A DNA stretch of 64,000 nt, from positions 220,980-284,979 of the forward strand of contig JAWDGP010003365.1 of NCBI GenBank assembly GCA_033675545.1. Reading direction: 5' to 3'. Positions 37,088 through 50,039 of the stretch are shown here, piece by piece. The translations under genes and the position numbers were made by a program. This DNA comes from Elysia crispata (Eukaryota > Mollusca > Gastropoda > Plakobranchidae). A model generated the notes under the pieces. The model made no database searches, was not told where the DNA came from, and worked only from the letters and a program-made list of their open reading frames with translations. Positions within the stretch are counted from its first letter, which is position 1, and the number at the start of each line of letters is the position of its first letter.

Positions 37088-37189
37088 GTGTAACAGATTT
37101 GTGATGATGGGTAATCTGTTAGGCTCTGTTTGTCTAGGGGTATTAAAAATATACACAGCCAATCACACGACTCGTCCGTAGAAATAGGT

Positions 37190-38588
37190 ACCACAAAGTG
37201 ATTTTTCTACCCCAGCAAATTTGAATATACCCAATTGTACTGTAAAGATCTTGTTAAAATATGAAATTTCCAACAAATTTCATCAAAATCTGTTGGTAAA
37301 TAAAAGTTTTACAGCTGTTTCAATTTTGCGCATAACGACACAAAACAAATTGCGTGCATCGGGTTGTTTTTAAGGACATATAAAAGTCATTTGTTAAATC
37401 TTATGAAACAAAAAAGGACATATTTACAAAGTCCAAGACAATGACTATACACATACGAAATTTCACGGAGATAAAAAGTAAACAAAAGAATTTATTGGTC
37501 ATGAAATATGGCCAAAAACACTTGTGGCATATCAACATTACAAGCAAATACTCTAGATGAGGCACTTTTGGACCATCGTAAAAAAACACATATTCTTCAG
37601 ATTATTTCAATACTTAGTTTGCTAATACACGATGTTGTATTTAGTTGACTAAATTTTTGTCAGCAACCTAGAAAGCCATTTTGAAAAGATAGAGAAAACC
37701 AAAATTGGCATAGCGCCAAATTTTGCGCCTTGGAAGAAAATTGGTAAAAAAGCGAATCATATTGTAGAAATTATATCATAAAAAAACACAGTTTTCGTAC
37801 TAGAGTAATGAAACTTTCGGAGTTTATGGTTTTTTAGATGCTGAACCTGATTATTTTATCTATTTGATAATTTGACCACTGTTTCTATTTCAAAACTGCA
37901 TTGTAAGTCAATGATAGAAGTAAAAAATTAATAGTCACAGATGAATTATGATTGAACATATATTTTCAAATGTATACATGATAAAGCATTATGATTTTGA
38001 TAGTTGTAGAGAACTCCCATGATAAACTGAGGTTCAATACACGCTTACTTAAAGCTGAAACTGAATGACTGTAAAAGAAAGTATTACATAAGAGACAAAA
38101 TACATTACAGTTTTCAAAATATAAATTGAGAACCAATTCATGTAAAGGAATTAGCAAGCCTGAAAATATCAATATTTTGTTAAATGAAAACAATTTGAGC
38201 CTGCAACTTTAAAAAATTATAAAGTATAAACAGAAATTTTCGTTTCTTTTAAATTGTGAAGGTTTCTGTTCCGTGTATATGTTTTTTTAAGCCGCACCTA
38301 TGGTTTTTCCCACTCTGCTTACCTCTCGGTCTCACTACCTCTTTTGCCAGACATACTATGTACCTGTATCAGTGTCACTTTTTTGTTGACTACCTACCTG
38401 TACACTTCGCTAATGAAAGTATCTATACTGTTTGTACCTTGCAGCGTTTTCTGTTTGTTTTACTAAATAAACCTTGAACCCAACAACAACATCAAGCAAC
38501 AGTTTCTGTCAAATTTATTTTCACCGTAACAGCATTGTATTTAATAATCATCATCAGAACTTTAATTTTGAATGATTGTCTTTTGTCT
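37190..38588. other. AT-rich stretch, no gene seen
   Basis: No frame with a recognisable motif and no repeat shared with the rest of the window. The satellite that borders the LTR element on its left does not resume here. Confidence 0.5.
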
Positions 38589-38621
38589 AATGAACCCCCC
38601 TCTTTTAGAGGGGGGTTCATT
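38589..38621. other. Perfect hairpin, 15-bp stem, 3-base loop
   Basis: The left arm AATGAACCCCCCTCT (38589-38603) and right arm AGAGGGGGGTTCATT (38607-38621) pair perfectly around TTT. The six-C/six-G core makes it very stable. There is no T-run after it and no neighbouring histone gene, so neither a Pol III terminator nor a histone 3' stem-loop fits. Confidence 0.9.
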
Positions 38622-38811
38622 GCATATCTTTCCAAGCAAAGTCTGGTAAAGATTTGCAGCAGTACCTGTCAGTCTTAAGTCCTCTTGCCCCCATCACTAA
38701 TTTTCTATATCGAATCTGATCTTTAAGATTTTCTGCTTTTCCATTTTTATGTAACTGATCAAGCCCAGCTTTTGTGGTGCACAAACCACCTTGACACAAA
38801 ACCGCATTCAT
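38617..38811 (-). CDS. 64-codon ORF of unknown function, possible gene fragment
   Basis: The frame starts MNAVLCQGGLCTTKAG and ends SLPDFAWKDMQ inside the hairpin arm. The stretch LKDQIRYRKLVMGARGL looks like real protein sequence (charged helix) rather than noise, but I cannot name a family. It may be the 3' part of a transposon-derived or host exon. Confidence 0.3.
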   Translation of the reverse strand: MNAVLCQGGLCTTKAGLDQLHKNGKAENLKDQIRYRKLVMGARGLKTDRYCCKSLPDFAWKDMQ

Positions 38812-39203
38812 AATTTTAACTTATTACAAAAGAATTCCAACTGCTTTTTTTTTTACTTGGAACCATAGGGGCGGAATGGAGTTACAGGAGTGAGAAAATG
38901 ATTCAAAGATGAAAATCAGTTGAATAAAAAGAGGAAAGCCTGGCTAACGAGAAAGTATTACTAAAAGTACAGAGGAGTCCATATACATTCAACACCTAAG
39001 GGAAACTTTTGCTTCAAGTCAACTTTGTTTGCCAGCACTATTTTGTATTTCTTTACAAATTAAATTGCAATATTTAAAGCCAACTTTTGCCTTCAGTCAA
39101 CTAACTTTTTTGGTCCTGAGGTATTTATCCAGACTCCAGTGTAAAGTCTATGGAAGTAAAGAAAGGGCCAGGAGTGGAGAGATCGACGAAAAAGATACTG
39201 ATT

Positions 39204-40560
<1,357 letters not shown>

Positions 40561-40619
40561 AAGGACAGTTTTAGACTTTCCGCCAAATAAACCATTGATT
40601 TCTAGCTAACCCCTTTCAG

Positions 40620-41115
40620 TTGTTGCATGCAGGAAACAGGGGTATCTGCGGAGAAGTTCGGTTGCCGCACTTATAATTGAGGCCCTGACGTGCGCACCTG
40701 GGGGCACGTGCCGTCAGACCCGGGAAGATGAGTTGTGGGACAGGAATGCTGTGGCTCGTCCAGTGGTTGTGCAGCCTCCTCAGGGGGGGGGGGGGGTGTT
40801 CTGTGAAGAAGAATTAGCCCGCGTCTGTGTTCCCTCCTTTCTATTAAAACCAGCCAAAATTGTTTTAGGGTTTAATAACTATCAAGTTGACGACTTTCTA
40901 CGTCGTCTCCTATTTTTTTTTTATTTGTAAAGAAATCTAACCCTGTCTTTATCACAGCTAGTTTAGGTAATGCCACGTTCTCTCAATCCGAGCGAGAATT
41001 CTGCTCGTCTCTCAGACACCTCCAGTACTGTAAAACTTCTCTACTGTCACCTCTTTTAGACCGTCGCGCACAATTGTCTCTTTCTTTGCAGGAATTGGGG
41101 CTGACTGACCACTAG
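40620..41115 (+). pseudogene. GC-richer coding-like remnant, unidentified
   Basis: Two overlapping frames look protein-like: 40733-40930 (VLGFNNYQVDDFLRRLLFFF) and, without an ATG, 40924-41115 (FVKKSNPVFITASLGN, then REFCSSLRHLQYCKTSL, ending LQELGLTDH and TAG). The base composition and codon use differ from the AT-rich flanks. A homopolymer G run lies at about 40783-40795. It is probably a fragment of a mobile-element gene; the family is not recognised. Confidence 0.35.
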
Positions 41116-41418
41116 ACATTAATTGCCAACATCAGAGAAGAGGAGACAAAACAGAAGGAAACGAAGTGTAAGGCTAGAGGCAGACAGTGATAAGCTATAC
41201 AGATTCAATAAGCGAGACCACTTTAGTGATGTGCTTAAAATAAATAAAACATGACTATAACGGGAATTTTAGTTTCAGGAGAAAAATCCTGCTGTAAGCA
41301 AGTTCCCGCTTCAGGAATGCAAAGAGATCTATCCCCACTCCCCTCAAGAAAAAAAAAAAGAAAAAGTTAATGTACGAACTACTACTTGTAAGTGTAAACA
41401 CAGCCTGACAAAGAAAAA

Positions 41419-41530
41419 ACGACTAATAGGCACCCGCAAAATCTTTTTATAGCTATCACGTGAATTTAAGAAATCATGGAGGCTGTGCTATTATTGTCCA
41501 TCACGTGGTTCAAAATATACAATGTGTCAA
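41419..41530. repeat. Second copy of the RSAD1-promoter block
   Basis: Direct copy of 17901-18006, about 90% identical. The similarity stops within a few bases of 41534, where the inverted end of the THAP-bearing transposon begins. Confidence 0.75.
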
Positions 41531-41896
41531 AAGCAGTACCATCTGCCTAGAAGGCCTGTTCACAAGGTTACGTAACATTATTCAGATGGGCCATCATCTG
41601 GCTAGCTATCAGCCACCTGCGCGAGGTTTGAACAGTTGATTATAGCATGCTTAGCAGTACACACTGTGTTTTCACTGGACTCTCCTGCCATTTTGTTATT
41701 GGATGACATTCATTTTTTCTTGGATTATATTTCTTATCTTATTCTCTGCAATTCGCCCTTGGATTGCACCTTGTTCTAACAGATGCTTTCAATGTGGAAC
41801 ATTCCAAGAATGCTTTCTTGTGATTTGGTGTAGATTTTCCTCTAAATGTGTGCACAATGATAGAGTATGACCCGTGCCACCAAACATCATACAATG

Positions 41897-41897
<1 letters not shown>

Positions 41898-41993
<96 letters not shown>
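41898..41993 (+). repeat. (AT)n-(AG)n compound microsatellite
   Basis: The AT tract (about 41898-41941) passes directly into an AG tract (about 41943-41993). The same AT/GA pairing recurs at 47041-47119 (order reversed), 49013-49186 and 59806-59949. Confidence 0.95.
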
Positions 41994-41995
<2 letters not shown>

Positions 41996-42245
41996 CTGAT
42001 AAACAATTATACATGTTAAGTTCATCTAAATATGCTTTAAGTTTAATTAGCTTTTCCCTTTATGGTCTTTGCGATATCACTTTATAGAGAGAAGGTGTGC
42101 TGAAGTGGGAGCCAAAGTTTTTTAAAAGCCTTTTAACTAAAATCTCTGATACTCAAAGTGCCCTCAATACTTTAACCTTAAGTTTCATATTTCATTATAT
42201 GGTGTATCGGTGTCATTATCAATTTCCTTAACTGTTTATTGTTTA

Positions 42246-42932
42246 GGGGAAGAAAGTGCACTGTTACAAACTGTAAGAGCGGCTATGCCAGTCAGAAGGG
42301 GAAAGAAAGTGAAACGGTTATTTTATAATTATGGTTTTCCGAAGGACCCAACTGAATGTCATAAATGGGTTTCGAGTCTCCCCAACAAAGTTGAGAAAGT
42401 GACTGAACATATTGGAGTATGTAGTCGACACTGGCTCTCTGATACTCCTCACATTCGAAGAGGAAGATAATATTTATAATCTCTATGCATCCTCCTATTA
42501 ACTTTGGTGAGATACCTTCACCATCCATATCACATGCTCATCCAAAAACTCCTCGCCCTACCAAAAAAAGCTGTCAGTGAAAACAAAGTCAGAGAAATTG
42601 ACGAACTGGATACATTCATAGTAAAAAATAACTTTAATTGTGACACTGTTAAGGAAGCCCTTCAAGAAAGTTTGCTCCTCTATGGACTCAGTGCTTGTAA
42701 TGCAGATAGAACAGAACAAGCACTTGCCAGCTTCAGTCGCGGTGGTTGTATGCATGAATATGTTATATACTTCCATATTAGACTTAGAGATGCAGATGCA
42801 GGAGTGACTGTAATTCAATTTGAAGACTACAACGGTTTTAAATTGGTAACACACCCAAATTTCCCCTGTAAAACTGTGAATCAATGGGATCAGCTAGAAG
42901 TTGTCCTTCATTTTTACACTGGAACAGGTTAG
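42246..42932 (+). pseudogene. THAP zinc-finger domain gene, frameshifted
   Basis: A splice acceptor (TTATTGTTTAG) precedes a C2CH THAP domain. The first half reads KCTVTNCKSGYASQKGKESE (from 42254). The frame then changes near 42320 and the second half reads YNYGFPKDPTECHKWVSSLP and EHIGVCSRHW. The usual CSxHF is CSRHW here. A stop follows at 42470. A second open stretch at 42504-42932 (DELDTFIVKNNFNCDTVKEAL, then HPNFPCKTVNQWDQLEVVLH) resembles the part behind the THAP domain in large invertebrate THAP families. THAP domains bind DNA and occur in P-type and Kolobok-type transposases and in host regulators. The frameshift argues against a working protein. Confidence 0.7.
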
Positions 42933-43204
42933 TACTGCCCATTATTCTGACCACCCCCCCTCCCACATACACATAGACTTCTGTCTGTATCTCTTTCACT
43001 CTAAATATCACCATATCTTTTTTGTCTTTCATATTCTGTCATTCCTTGTTTTGCTCTTGACATGTCACTCCAGTGCCTTTATTTAATGTAGCATACTGTA
43101 ACACTGTGTTATCAAGTCTCGAAAAGGTGTACATGTGGATCTGAGTTTCAAAGTGTAAATATTTGAATGTAATAGAAATTATGATGAGAAGGGAGAGTGT
43201 GTGC

Positions 43205-43206
<2 letters not shown>

Positions 43207-43284
<78 letters not shown>

Positions 43285-43434
43285 CCCGGAAGGGTTAAGA
43301 GTCGGATTGAGCTAGAGAGATGAAAGAAAGAAAGAAGGCCAGATATACAGCGCACATGGCTAGCACCTATTACCATATCTAGCACCCCCCTTTTCCACAC
43401 AAATAGACCTCTGGCTGTCTGTATCTCTTTCACC

Positions 43435-43496
<62 letters not shown>

Positions 43497-43842
43497 CATT
43501 ATTTTATCTCTTGCTCTAAGATTCTACGTACCTACTATGTTTGTTTTTGTTCCTTGGTCGAATTTTACAAAATTATAATCTCTGTCTCCCCTCCCCCCCC
43601 TCTCTCTCTCTCTTTCCCTCTCTTCATTTGCTTCTTCTGACTTGATACAATTAAAAACTCTCCTCATTATCTGATGTACGTGTTCTTAGTGTGTCACTCC
43701 AGTGCCGGTATTTGATGTACCGTACCACTGTATTATCAAATCTCGAAAAGGTGTACATGTGCATTTGAGTTTCTAAGTATTTGAATGTATAGCCTACATG
43801 TACTTAGAAGTTATGATGAGGAGGGAGGGAGGGAGAGAGAGA

Positions 43843-43939
<97 letters not shown>

Positions 43940-44025
43940 GAGGGTTAAGAGTCGGATTAAGCTAAAGATGAGAGAGAGAGAGAGACGGGAGTTATGAGTC
44001 GGATTAAGCTAAAGATGAGAGACAG

Positions 44026-44119
<94 letters not shown>
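43207..44119. repeat. Four long GA/CT microsatellites
   Basis: GA tracts lie at about 43207-43283, 43833-43938 and 44033-44119, and a CT tract at about 43439-43493. All are inside the TIR transposon and partly result from its internal tandem duplication ('TATCAAATCTCGAAAAGG' recurs beside two of them). Confidence 0.93.
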
Positions 44120-44226
44120 CACATTGCTAGCACACCGCAGACCGGCCCATCTGAATAATATTACATAACCTATGAACAGGCCTCCTAGATAGTTGGTACT
44201 GGTCTGAACGTACACAGATATACATG

Positions 44227-44254
44227 TGACGTCACAAAATTCGTGTTTGACTCA
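44227..44254. promoter_or_regulatory. CRE palindrome and AP-1-like site
   Basis: TGACGTCA (44227-44234) and TGACTCA (44248-44254) lie 22-49 bases before the ATG of the ZSWIM3-like fragment. They match cAMP-response and AP-1 consensus sites exactly; function is inferred only from position. Confidence 0.35.
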
Positions 44255-44275
44255 GATCTCACTTCCTTTCCACCA

Positions 44276-45102
44276 ATGTTCAAAATGGAGAAAGGACGTG
44301 TGTTCAAAACGTATGAAGAGTTTGAGGCAGCCCTTAAATCATTTTCAGTGGCACTCACAGTCTATTTGTGAAAAGATCGAGTGAGTCAGTGAACTAATAC
44401 TGAAGTACCTAAAATATAAAATCATTCTCTTTGTGTGCAAGCACTCCCCGTCCAAACACACCAGCTCCTCGACGGGTCAGCGCCCATGCCAAAGGTAAGT
44501 CCCATCAATTGTGCTAATGAGATCTAGAGTTAAATATAGATAGGTCTTATATCCAGATCTAGACGATCTGATTTTAGATTTTAGTGGTTGGTTAAAGATA
44601 AGGGGTGAGTTATCTTAAGCCTAGATTTTTAAATCCTTCCCTGCCTCTTGGAGTAGATCTAGATCTAGATTCTAGATCTATAACAGAATGGAAAATTTGG
44701 CATGAGGGCACAAAAAGCCTTATTGAAAGGCATTGTCAGAGTACTGATCTGAAACATTTTGCAGTTCATAGGACAAATATTTTAATTTACTCTAGATCTA
44801 GATTTGCCAATCAATCATTTATTTTGAGGTTTCAGATTTTATAAGCCAAAAGTTATTTTTCTTTAGATGTTGGCCACTGCCTACCATGTGGCTTGATGCT
44901 ATACACTAAATGAACTTTGTAGCATTCAACTCCATCTATAGATACATAACTACATACTCTTCATCACTTTCACAGGTCCCTCAAACTAGATTGTCAAGCC
45001 AAGATTCGGTTGAAGATCCAGAGGCCGAAAGACCAGTCTCCGCCCTTCCTGGCCATCACAGTGCAGTATTTGAACTATCAAGGGCATGGCCTCACCCAAG
45101 AA
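44276..45102 (+). pseudogene. ZSWIM3-like N-terminal (FAR1/MULE-type) gene fragment, two exons, disrupted
   Basis: Exon 1 (44276-44494, donor AAAG/GTAAGT) starts MFKMEKGRVFKTYEEFEAAL, the N-terminal pattern of ZSWIM3-type proteins. The frame is then lost, with a TGA and a second stop, and regained as LKYKIILFVCKHSPSKHTS and TGQRPCQR. Exon 2 (44976-45102, after TTTCACAG) joins in phase and reads SLKLDCQAKIRLKIQRPKD, ending NYQGHGLTQE. The order basic start, K-Y-x-x-x-F-x-C-x-H, G-x-R-P, C-x-A and a degenerate H-x-H-like end fits the FAR1/ZSWIM zinc domain derived from MULE transposases. Later exons (transposase core, SWIM) were not found. It is a decayed host gene copy or MULE-derived element. 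Confidence 0.55.
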
Positions 45103-45823
45103 GTAATTACACTTTCCTTTGTTTTTTTCTATTCTGCCTCTTATGGAAATAAATACATATTTTCATATACATGTGGACTGTGGAGAAAAGACAGGAAAGC
45201 CTGCATTGCTTGTTCGCTTGTACTGTTACAATGCAGGCAGGGCAAAATGCTAAGGATTTTTTTCTATTAAAAGTTTTGGTGCTTTCTTTCCAGTTTTTAT
45301 AGGTTAAGAAGCAGTGTCAATTTTGCAGAAATAAATTGAATATAGGAAAAAAAGGTGTTATTTAGCTCTGTCGTTATAGCAATGGTTTTCGCTATTCAAG
45401 GTGTTAAACATGGGTTCCACTGTACAGGAAACAGAATTGTCCGTAAATTTAGGGAATTCTGTATACATTATACATTCATGTGATCCTCCACAAATTCTGT
45501 CCCTGGAGAGACAAACTTTTGTTGAAGGTTGGACGTGCAAAGGAAATGGTAAAAATATAATTCTACGCTGAGTACGATATTTTTCCATTATTATTAATAT
45601 AAATTTTTATACATTTCAATTCCAATATTGAGATTTGTATTGTACTTCAAACTATCCATGATATTGGTGTTTATTTTATCATTCATGTGTATAAAAAAAA
45701 TTTCTTCTCTCTATCTTTACACCCACAGCTCACCGTTATTTCCAACGAAAGATCATTCTTATTTCTTCATATGATAATAGTGAGTACAGCTAGGTGTTTC
45801 GTTTTTTTTGTCAGGATACCATA

Positions 45824-45830
<7 letters not shown>
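45103..45830. other. No gene seen
   Basis: The sequence is AT-rich with only short frames. A weak exon-like piece after CCCACAG near 45729 could continue the ZSWIM3-like fragment but has no firm motif. Confidence 0.35.
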
Positions 45831-45864
<34 letters not shown>

Positions 45865-45988
45865 AATATACAAATTTATAACTTGTCATTACAACGAGAA
45901 AAACTTGCTTCATTAAAACCAGCTTCAGCATTAGAAAAGAAAATCCTCAGTTTATAAAGCCACTTTAAAACTATTACAAAAGTATATA

Positions 45989-46035
<47 letters not shown>

Positions 46036-46195
46036 CTCTCTCTTATAATATACAAATTTATAACTTGTCATTACACCGAGAAAAACTTGCTTCATTAAAA
46101 CCAGTTTCAGCATTAGAAAAGAAAATCCTCAGTTTATAAAGCCACTTTAAAACTATTACAAAAGTATATAACTCTCTCTCTCTCTCTCTCTCTCT
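45831..46195. repeat. Tandem duplication of about 165 bp separated by CT tracts
   Basis: Two nearly identical copies (about 45862-45992 and 46045-46171) contain 'ACAAATTTATAACTTGTC' and 'AACTTGCTTCATTAAAACC'. CT microsatellites lie before, between and after them. The copies differ at only a few sites, so the duplication is recent. Confidence 0.85.
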
Positions 46196-47035
46196 GTATA
46201 TGTATATATATATCCCCTTCTTTTCTTCCCTATCCCTTCTCTATGTAACTCGTTCCTTTCTATTCATAATTATATGTTCCTCTCAACATCTTCAGTGATA
46301 ATCTGACAGAGATCTTCAACCTCTTCTTCATTTTGAGAAGATCAGCAGCCACAGACTAAGCAACTTGAGACAATGTGCTTTTGAAAGAGAATCCTTACCA
46401 TCTACTGAGTTTTGAAGAGTGACGCAACACCTAGTTTTGCCCTTGATGTGTAAGTTGATCTTCTTTTCTCAAGAATTTTAAACTACTATAAATTCATGTG
46501 ATCACTGCTTTTGATGTCATAGAAAAAGTGCTGAGACCTTCTGTTGGTTCAATTCAAGCAGCCTTGTGACATCAAGGCATTATTATTATTTTTTTGTGTG
46601 TGTGTGTGTGTTTCTTCGTTTTCTTCAGTAGGACAGACAGGTTTTTCAATCTTTCATGTCACCTCTTTTCTTATCCTCTCAGCTTAAAACAAACTTCATC
46701 TTTCACAAAAATCATTTTTCTTTCGGATTTTCTCAAAAAATTAAGAGAGGGAAAAAATCATTTCTTCTTGCTTTAAGTCTTTGAAGGTCAAGACAAATTT
46801 TGGGCTACGTTTGTAGATCAATCAAAGGTAGTCAGCTAACACCCCATGTACAAGTGAGACTAACATGTTTACCTTCTTAAATTCATGTCTTTCTTTTCAA
46901 CCAAATTTCATGTCTGCAAAGTGTTGTCTGTGAGTACAGTATTATCTTTATTTACTTACATGTTTCTTTATGTAAGTCGCCATGTAGTGATGTATTTTCT
47001 GTTTTTTTTTTACTTCAAATTTCAAAGAGCATTAG

Positions 47036-47122
<87 letters not shown>

Positions 47123-47825
47123 GCAGCTTTGTGATATCATTGAATTATTATTATTTTTTTTGGTGTGTGTTTTTCTTCGTTTTCTCCAGTAGGACAGACA
47201 GGTTTTTCAATCTTTCATGTCATCTCTTCTCTTATCCTCTCAGCTTAAAACAAACTTCATCTTTCACAAAAATCATTTTTTTTTTGATTTTCTAAAAAAA
47301 AAAAGAGAGGGAAAAAATCATTTGTTCCTTCTTTAAATCTTTGCAGGTCAAGACAAATTTTGGGCTACGTTTGTAGACCAATCAAAGGTAGTCAGCTTAC
47401 ACCTTATGTACAAGTGAGACTTACATGTTTACCTTCTAATATTCATGTCTTTCTTTTCAAGCAAATTTCATGTCTGCAAGGTGTTGCCTGTGAATACATC
47501 CCTTCGTATTGTTTTTTTTTTCACTATGTGTGATTTGAGTCCTTTGAACTTTCCAGCTTTGAAAATGTTATAGAACTGGAGTGAGATGTTATATTTGCAA
47601 TCTTTGCTGTACTTATGGCAGTGGTTGTCTATACATAATTTTATGTAGAACAGCGCTCAACATATGTGGTATTCATCTACGTTCAAACAACATAGACAAT
47701 ATATGTTTATATTGCTTACAACTACGTTTATTAGATACATCTTTTTTTGTTGTTTTTTTTTTTTTTGTAGCTAGACACAAATCCTTAGATGATTCATGGA
47801 AAATATCCGGTATATCAATGAATTA

Positions 47826-48690
47826 GGTGCCCTGCTCTTAAGATTAGGCAATCATGACCTTTTGCGCATCTCTATCCCTTGATGCTGTTGTGTTAGTGCA
47901 TCTGTCACTCATTTTACATTTAGCCACTTTTTTCATCCATGCTACATCTTCTCTCGCTTCTTTCCCCTGTTGCCTTTTCCTTTAAAATCAACCCAGTTCT
48001 CAAAGATGTTTCAGTTTCTTTTTTCTCATCACATGGCCAAAAAATACTGCCTGTAGATTAAATATGGTATTTATGAGCATATATATGCCAGCTCCTGGTA
48101 CCACACTTTAGTTTGATTTCTTTGAAGTCCATAAATAAGATTCATAGCATTCTCTTTAGGAACCACATTTCTGTTTCCTCCAGTTAATTTTGTAGTTGTT
48201 TTTTATATTGTCCAAGCCTAACATCCATACATAAGGATGGGTTCAGTAAAATACTCCAGTGCCTTTTTTGATGCGATTTCACAATTGTTGTGTCCATCTC
48301 TTCACATTCAAGTGCCCAAGTATTTGCATTGATTCCTGAACGAATTATCTTTGGCTACTAAAGAATTGATCTGTGCACACTCATTGTTTTGATTGACGAC
48401 TATTACTTCTGTATTTTTGCTCTTTAATCCATATCCTTTCCATCTGCTTTCTTCTTCAGTGATGTCTAATAATTGTGGCAAGTCTTCTTTATTTTCTGCA
48501 ATTAATATAGCGTCATCAGCGTATCTCATGTTGCTTACTTTGTGCCCTCCTATTTTAATTCCTCGGTATCCTTCTATGCTTCTCAAATCATTTCACTGTA
48601 GAGAGAGAAAAGGTCTGGAGCAAGCACACATCCTTGTCAGACACCGCACTTTATTTTTTTTTTTTTTAATGAGCTGATTTACCCATCAAC
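47826..48690 (-). mobile_element. LINE 3' part (RTE-type reverse transcriptase remnant)
   Basis: The minus strand reads CVLAPDLFSLYSEMI-like sequence across frames, then MRYADDAILIAENKEDL, the catalytic YADD motif, and QCKYLGT. The 3' end near 47826 contains the FFGH-V-M-R and 'MIA-K-GT' tail region common to molluscan endonuclease-reverse transcriptases. It is 5'-truncated with several frame changes. Confidence 0.75.
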
Positions 48691-49031
48691 TCACTTTGTT
48701 GCTGTCTCATATCATTTCATGTTTTATTTTTAATTGGTCTTGCCCATGGACCTCTCACAGACTAGCAGAGGGAAGATACCCTCATTCCTCTTTCTCAGAG
48801 TTGGCTCTGAGCTGCCGCCCAATATGTCATGCTTTTTTACCTCTAATTTGAGCAAATATTATAAATTTGAGTTAATCTTAAAGCATTCTAAGATTTACAC
48901 TTTTTATAAACATACATTTAATTTTTACAGTGCTATCTTTATGTAAGTCGCCATGTAGCGATGTATTTTCTGGCTTTATTTTTACTTCAAATTTCAAAGA
49001 GGGTTAGAACGAGAAAGAGAAATAGAGAGAA

Positions 49032-49129
<98 letters not shown>

Positions 49130-49144
49130 CATGAGCATACAATG

Positions 49145-49190
<46 letters not shown>

Positions 49191-50039
49191 TTTAAGTTAT
49201 TTTTGTTTTAAATATTTTTTTATATAAGCCTCTAGTTTTAAATGTTACAAAACTTATAACCATTTCTAAAGAAACTCAAGTTTCAGCATACATTGTCGAT
49301 TTTAGTCGAGACGCCTATAAATATAATACAAGCCTTTTCAGTTGAATATTGCTCACCCGATCGGCTGGTTAATCAGCACACTGTTACGATGACATTTGTT
49401 AATAGCTATCTAGAGCAACTCCTTCACAGTCAAAACAACATCGTTCTCAAAACATAGAGAGGACGTGTTTTTTTACATTGTAAATGTCAAGGTGGTGGTT
49501 CTTGTGGAAACGGTCGACCTAGTTTTGGATTAACAAAAGACACAAACGTTTGTTGCCTCGTCTTTTTTTCCTAGTCTTTATTTGGCTAAGGTTTCACCCC
49601 CCATATTAATCTTTCTTTTTGTGATTCCTTTTCAGAAGTAAAACGTGGGACCTTGTTTGAATCCTCAAAGCTTTCTTATCATCCAGTTACTATTTCTCTG
49701 GATAACGCATTTAAAGAGAACATGGAAACTATCTTGACTGGAGTAAAAACCTAATTAATGTTTTTGAAAAAATTTTATGTGAAGTATTAATTGTCTTTTA
49801 TTGTAATGCAATGTGAGCTGAAAGTCAAACAAATTAAAGTTCATTTAACAGGCAATGCCCTTATATGTATTATCTCTTTTAATGAAAATGTCATATTCGT
49901 TTATGTTATATACATAAGTTTCACTGACGTTATTTTTAAAAGACTGATATGTGTCTTTTTAATTATTTTAGAAAACAATGTGTATTATAATGATTTCTTT
50001 TTATATTTTTATAATTTGGATTTCTCTGAATAAACTCAG

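Larger units (their letters stand above)
31407..37185 (-). mobile_element. Ty3-type LTR retroelement with GMR1-like domain order
   Basis: This is read on the minus strand. Order: partial LTR repeat (37185-37089), primer site, gag, protease, integrase, reverse transcriptase, RNase H, polypurine tract, LTR (32041-31407). Integrase lies upstream of reverse transcriptase, as in Ty1/copia, while the reverse transcriptase and integrase motifs are Ty3-like; this is the arrangement described for GMR1 elements. The LTR starts TGTAACG and ends GTTACA. In the roughly 97 bp shared by both ends there is one substitution and one 3-bp length difference, which suggests a fairly recent insertion. The coding region is broken in roughly eight places, so the copy is a fossil. 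Confidence 0.88.
41534..44201. mobile_element. 2.67-kb TIR DNA transposon carrying a THAP-domain gene
   Basis: The left end at 41534 (CAGTACCATCTGCCTAGAAG) and the reverse complement of the right end at 44201 (CAGTACCAACTATCTAGGAG) stay alignable for about 60 bp with roughly ten differences. Flanking octamers are GTCAAAAG and GTCTGAAC, 5 of 8 identical, which could be a decayed 8-bp target duplication as made by hAT or P-type elements. Inside lies a plus-strand THAP-like gene (42246-42932). A segment of about 200 bp with a GA tract is tandemly duplicated (about 42950-43290 and 43370-43940). No DDE catalytic domain is seen, so the copy is probably non-autonomous. Confidence 0.6.

Noticed and set aside
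38589-38621. Histone 3' stem-loop or bacterial-type terminator
   Set aside because: The stem is too long and GC-rich, the loop is three bases, and no histone gene or trailing T-run is present.
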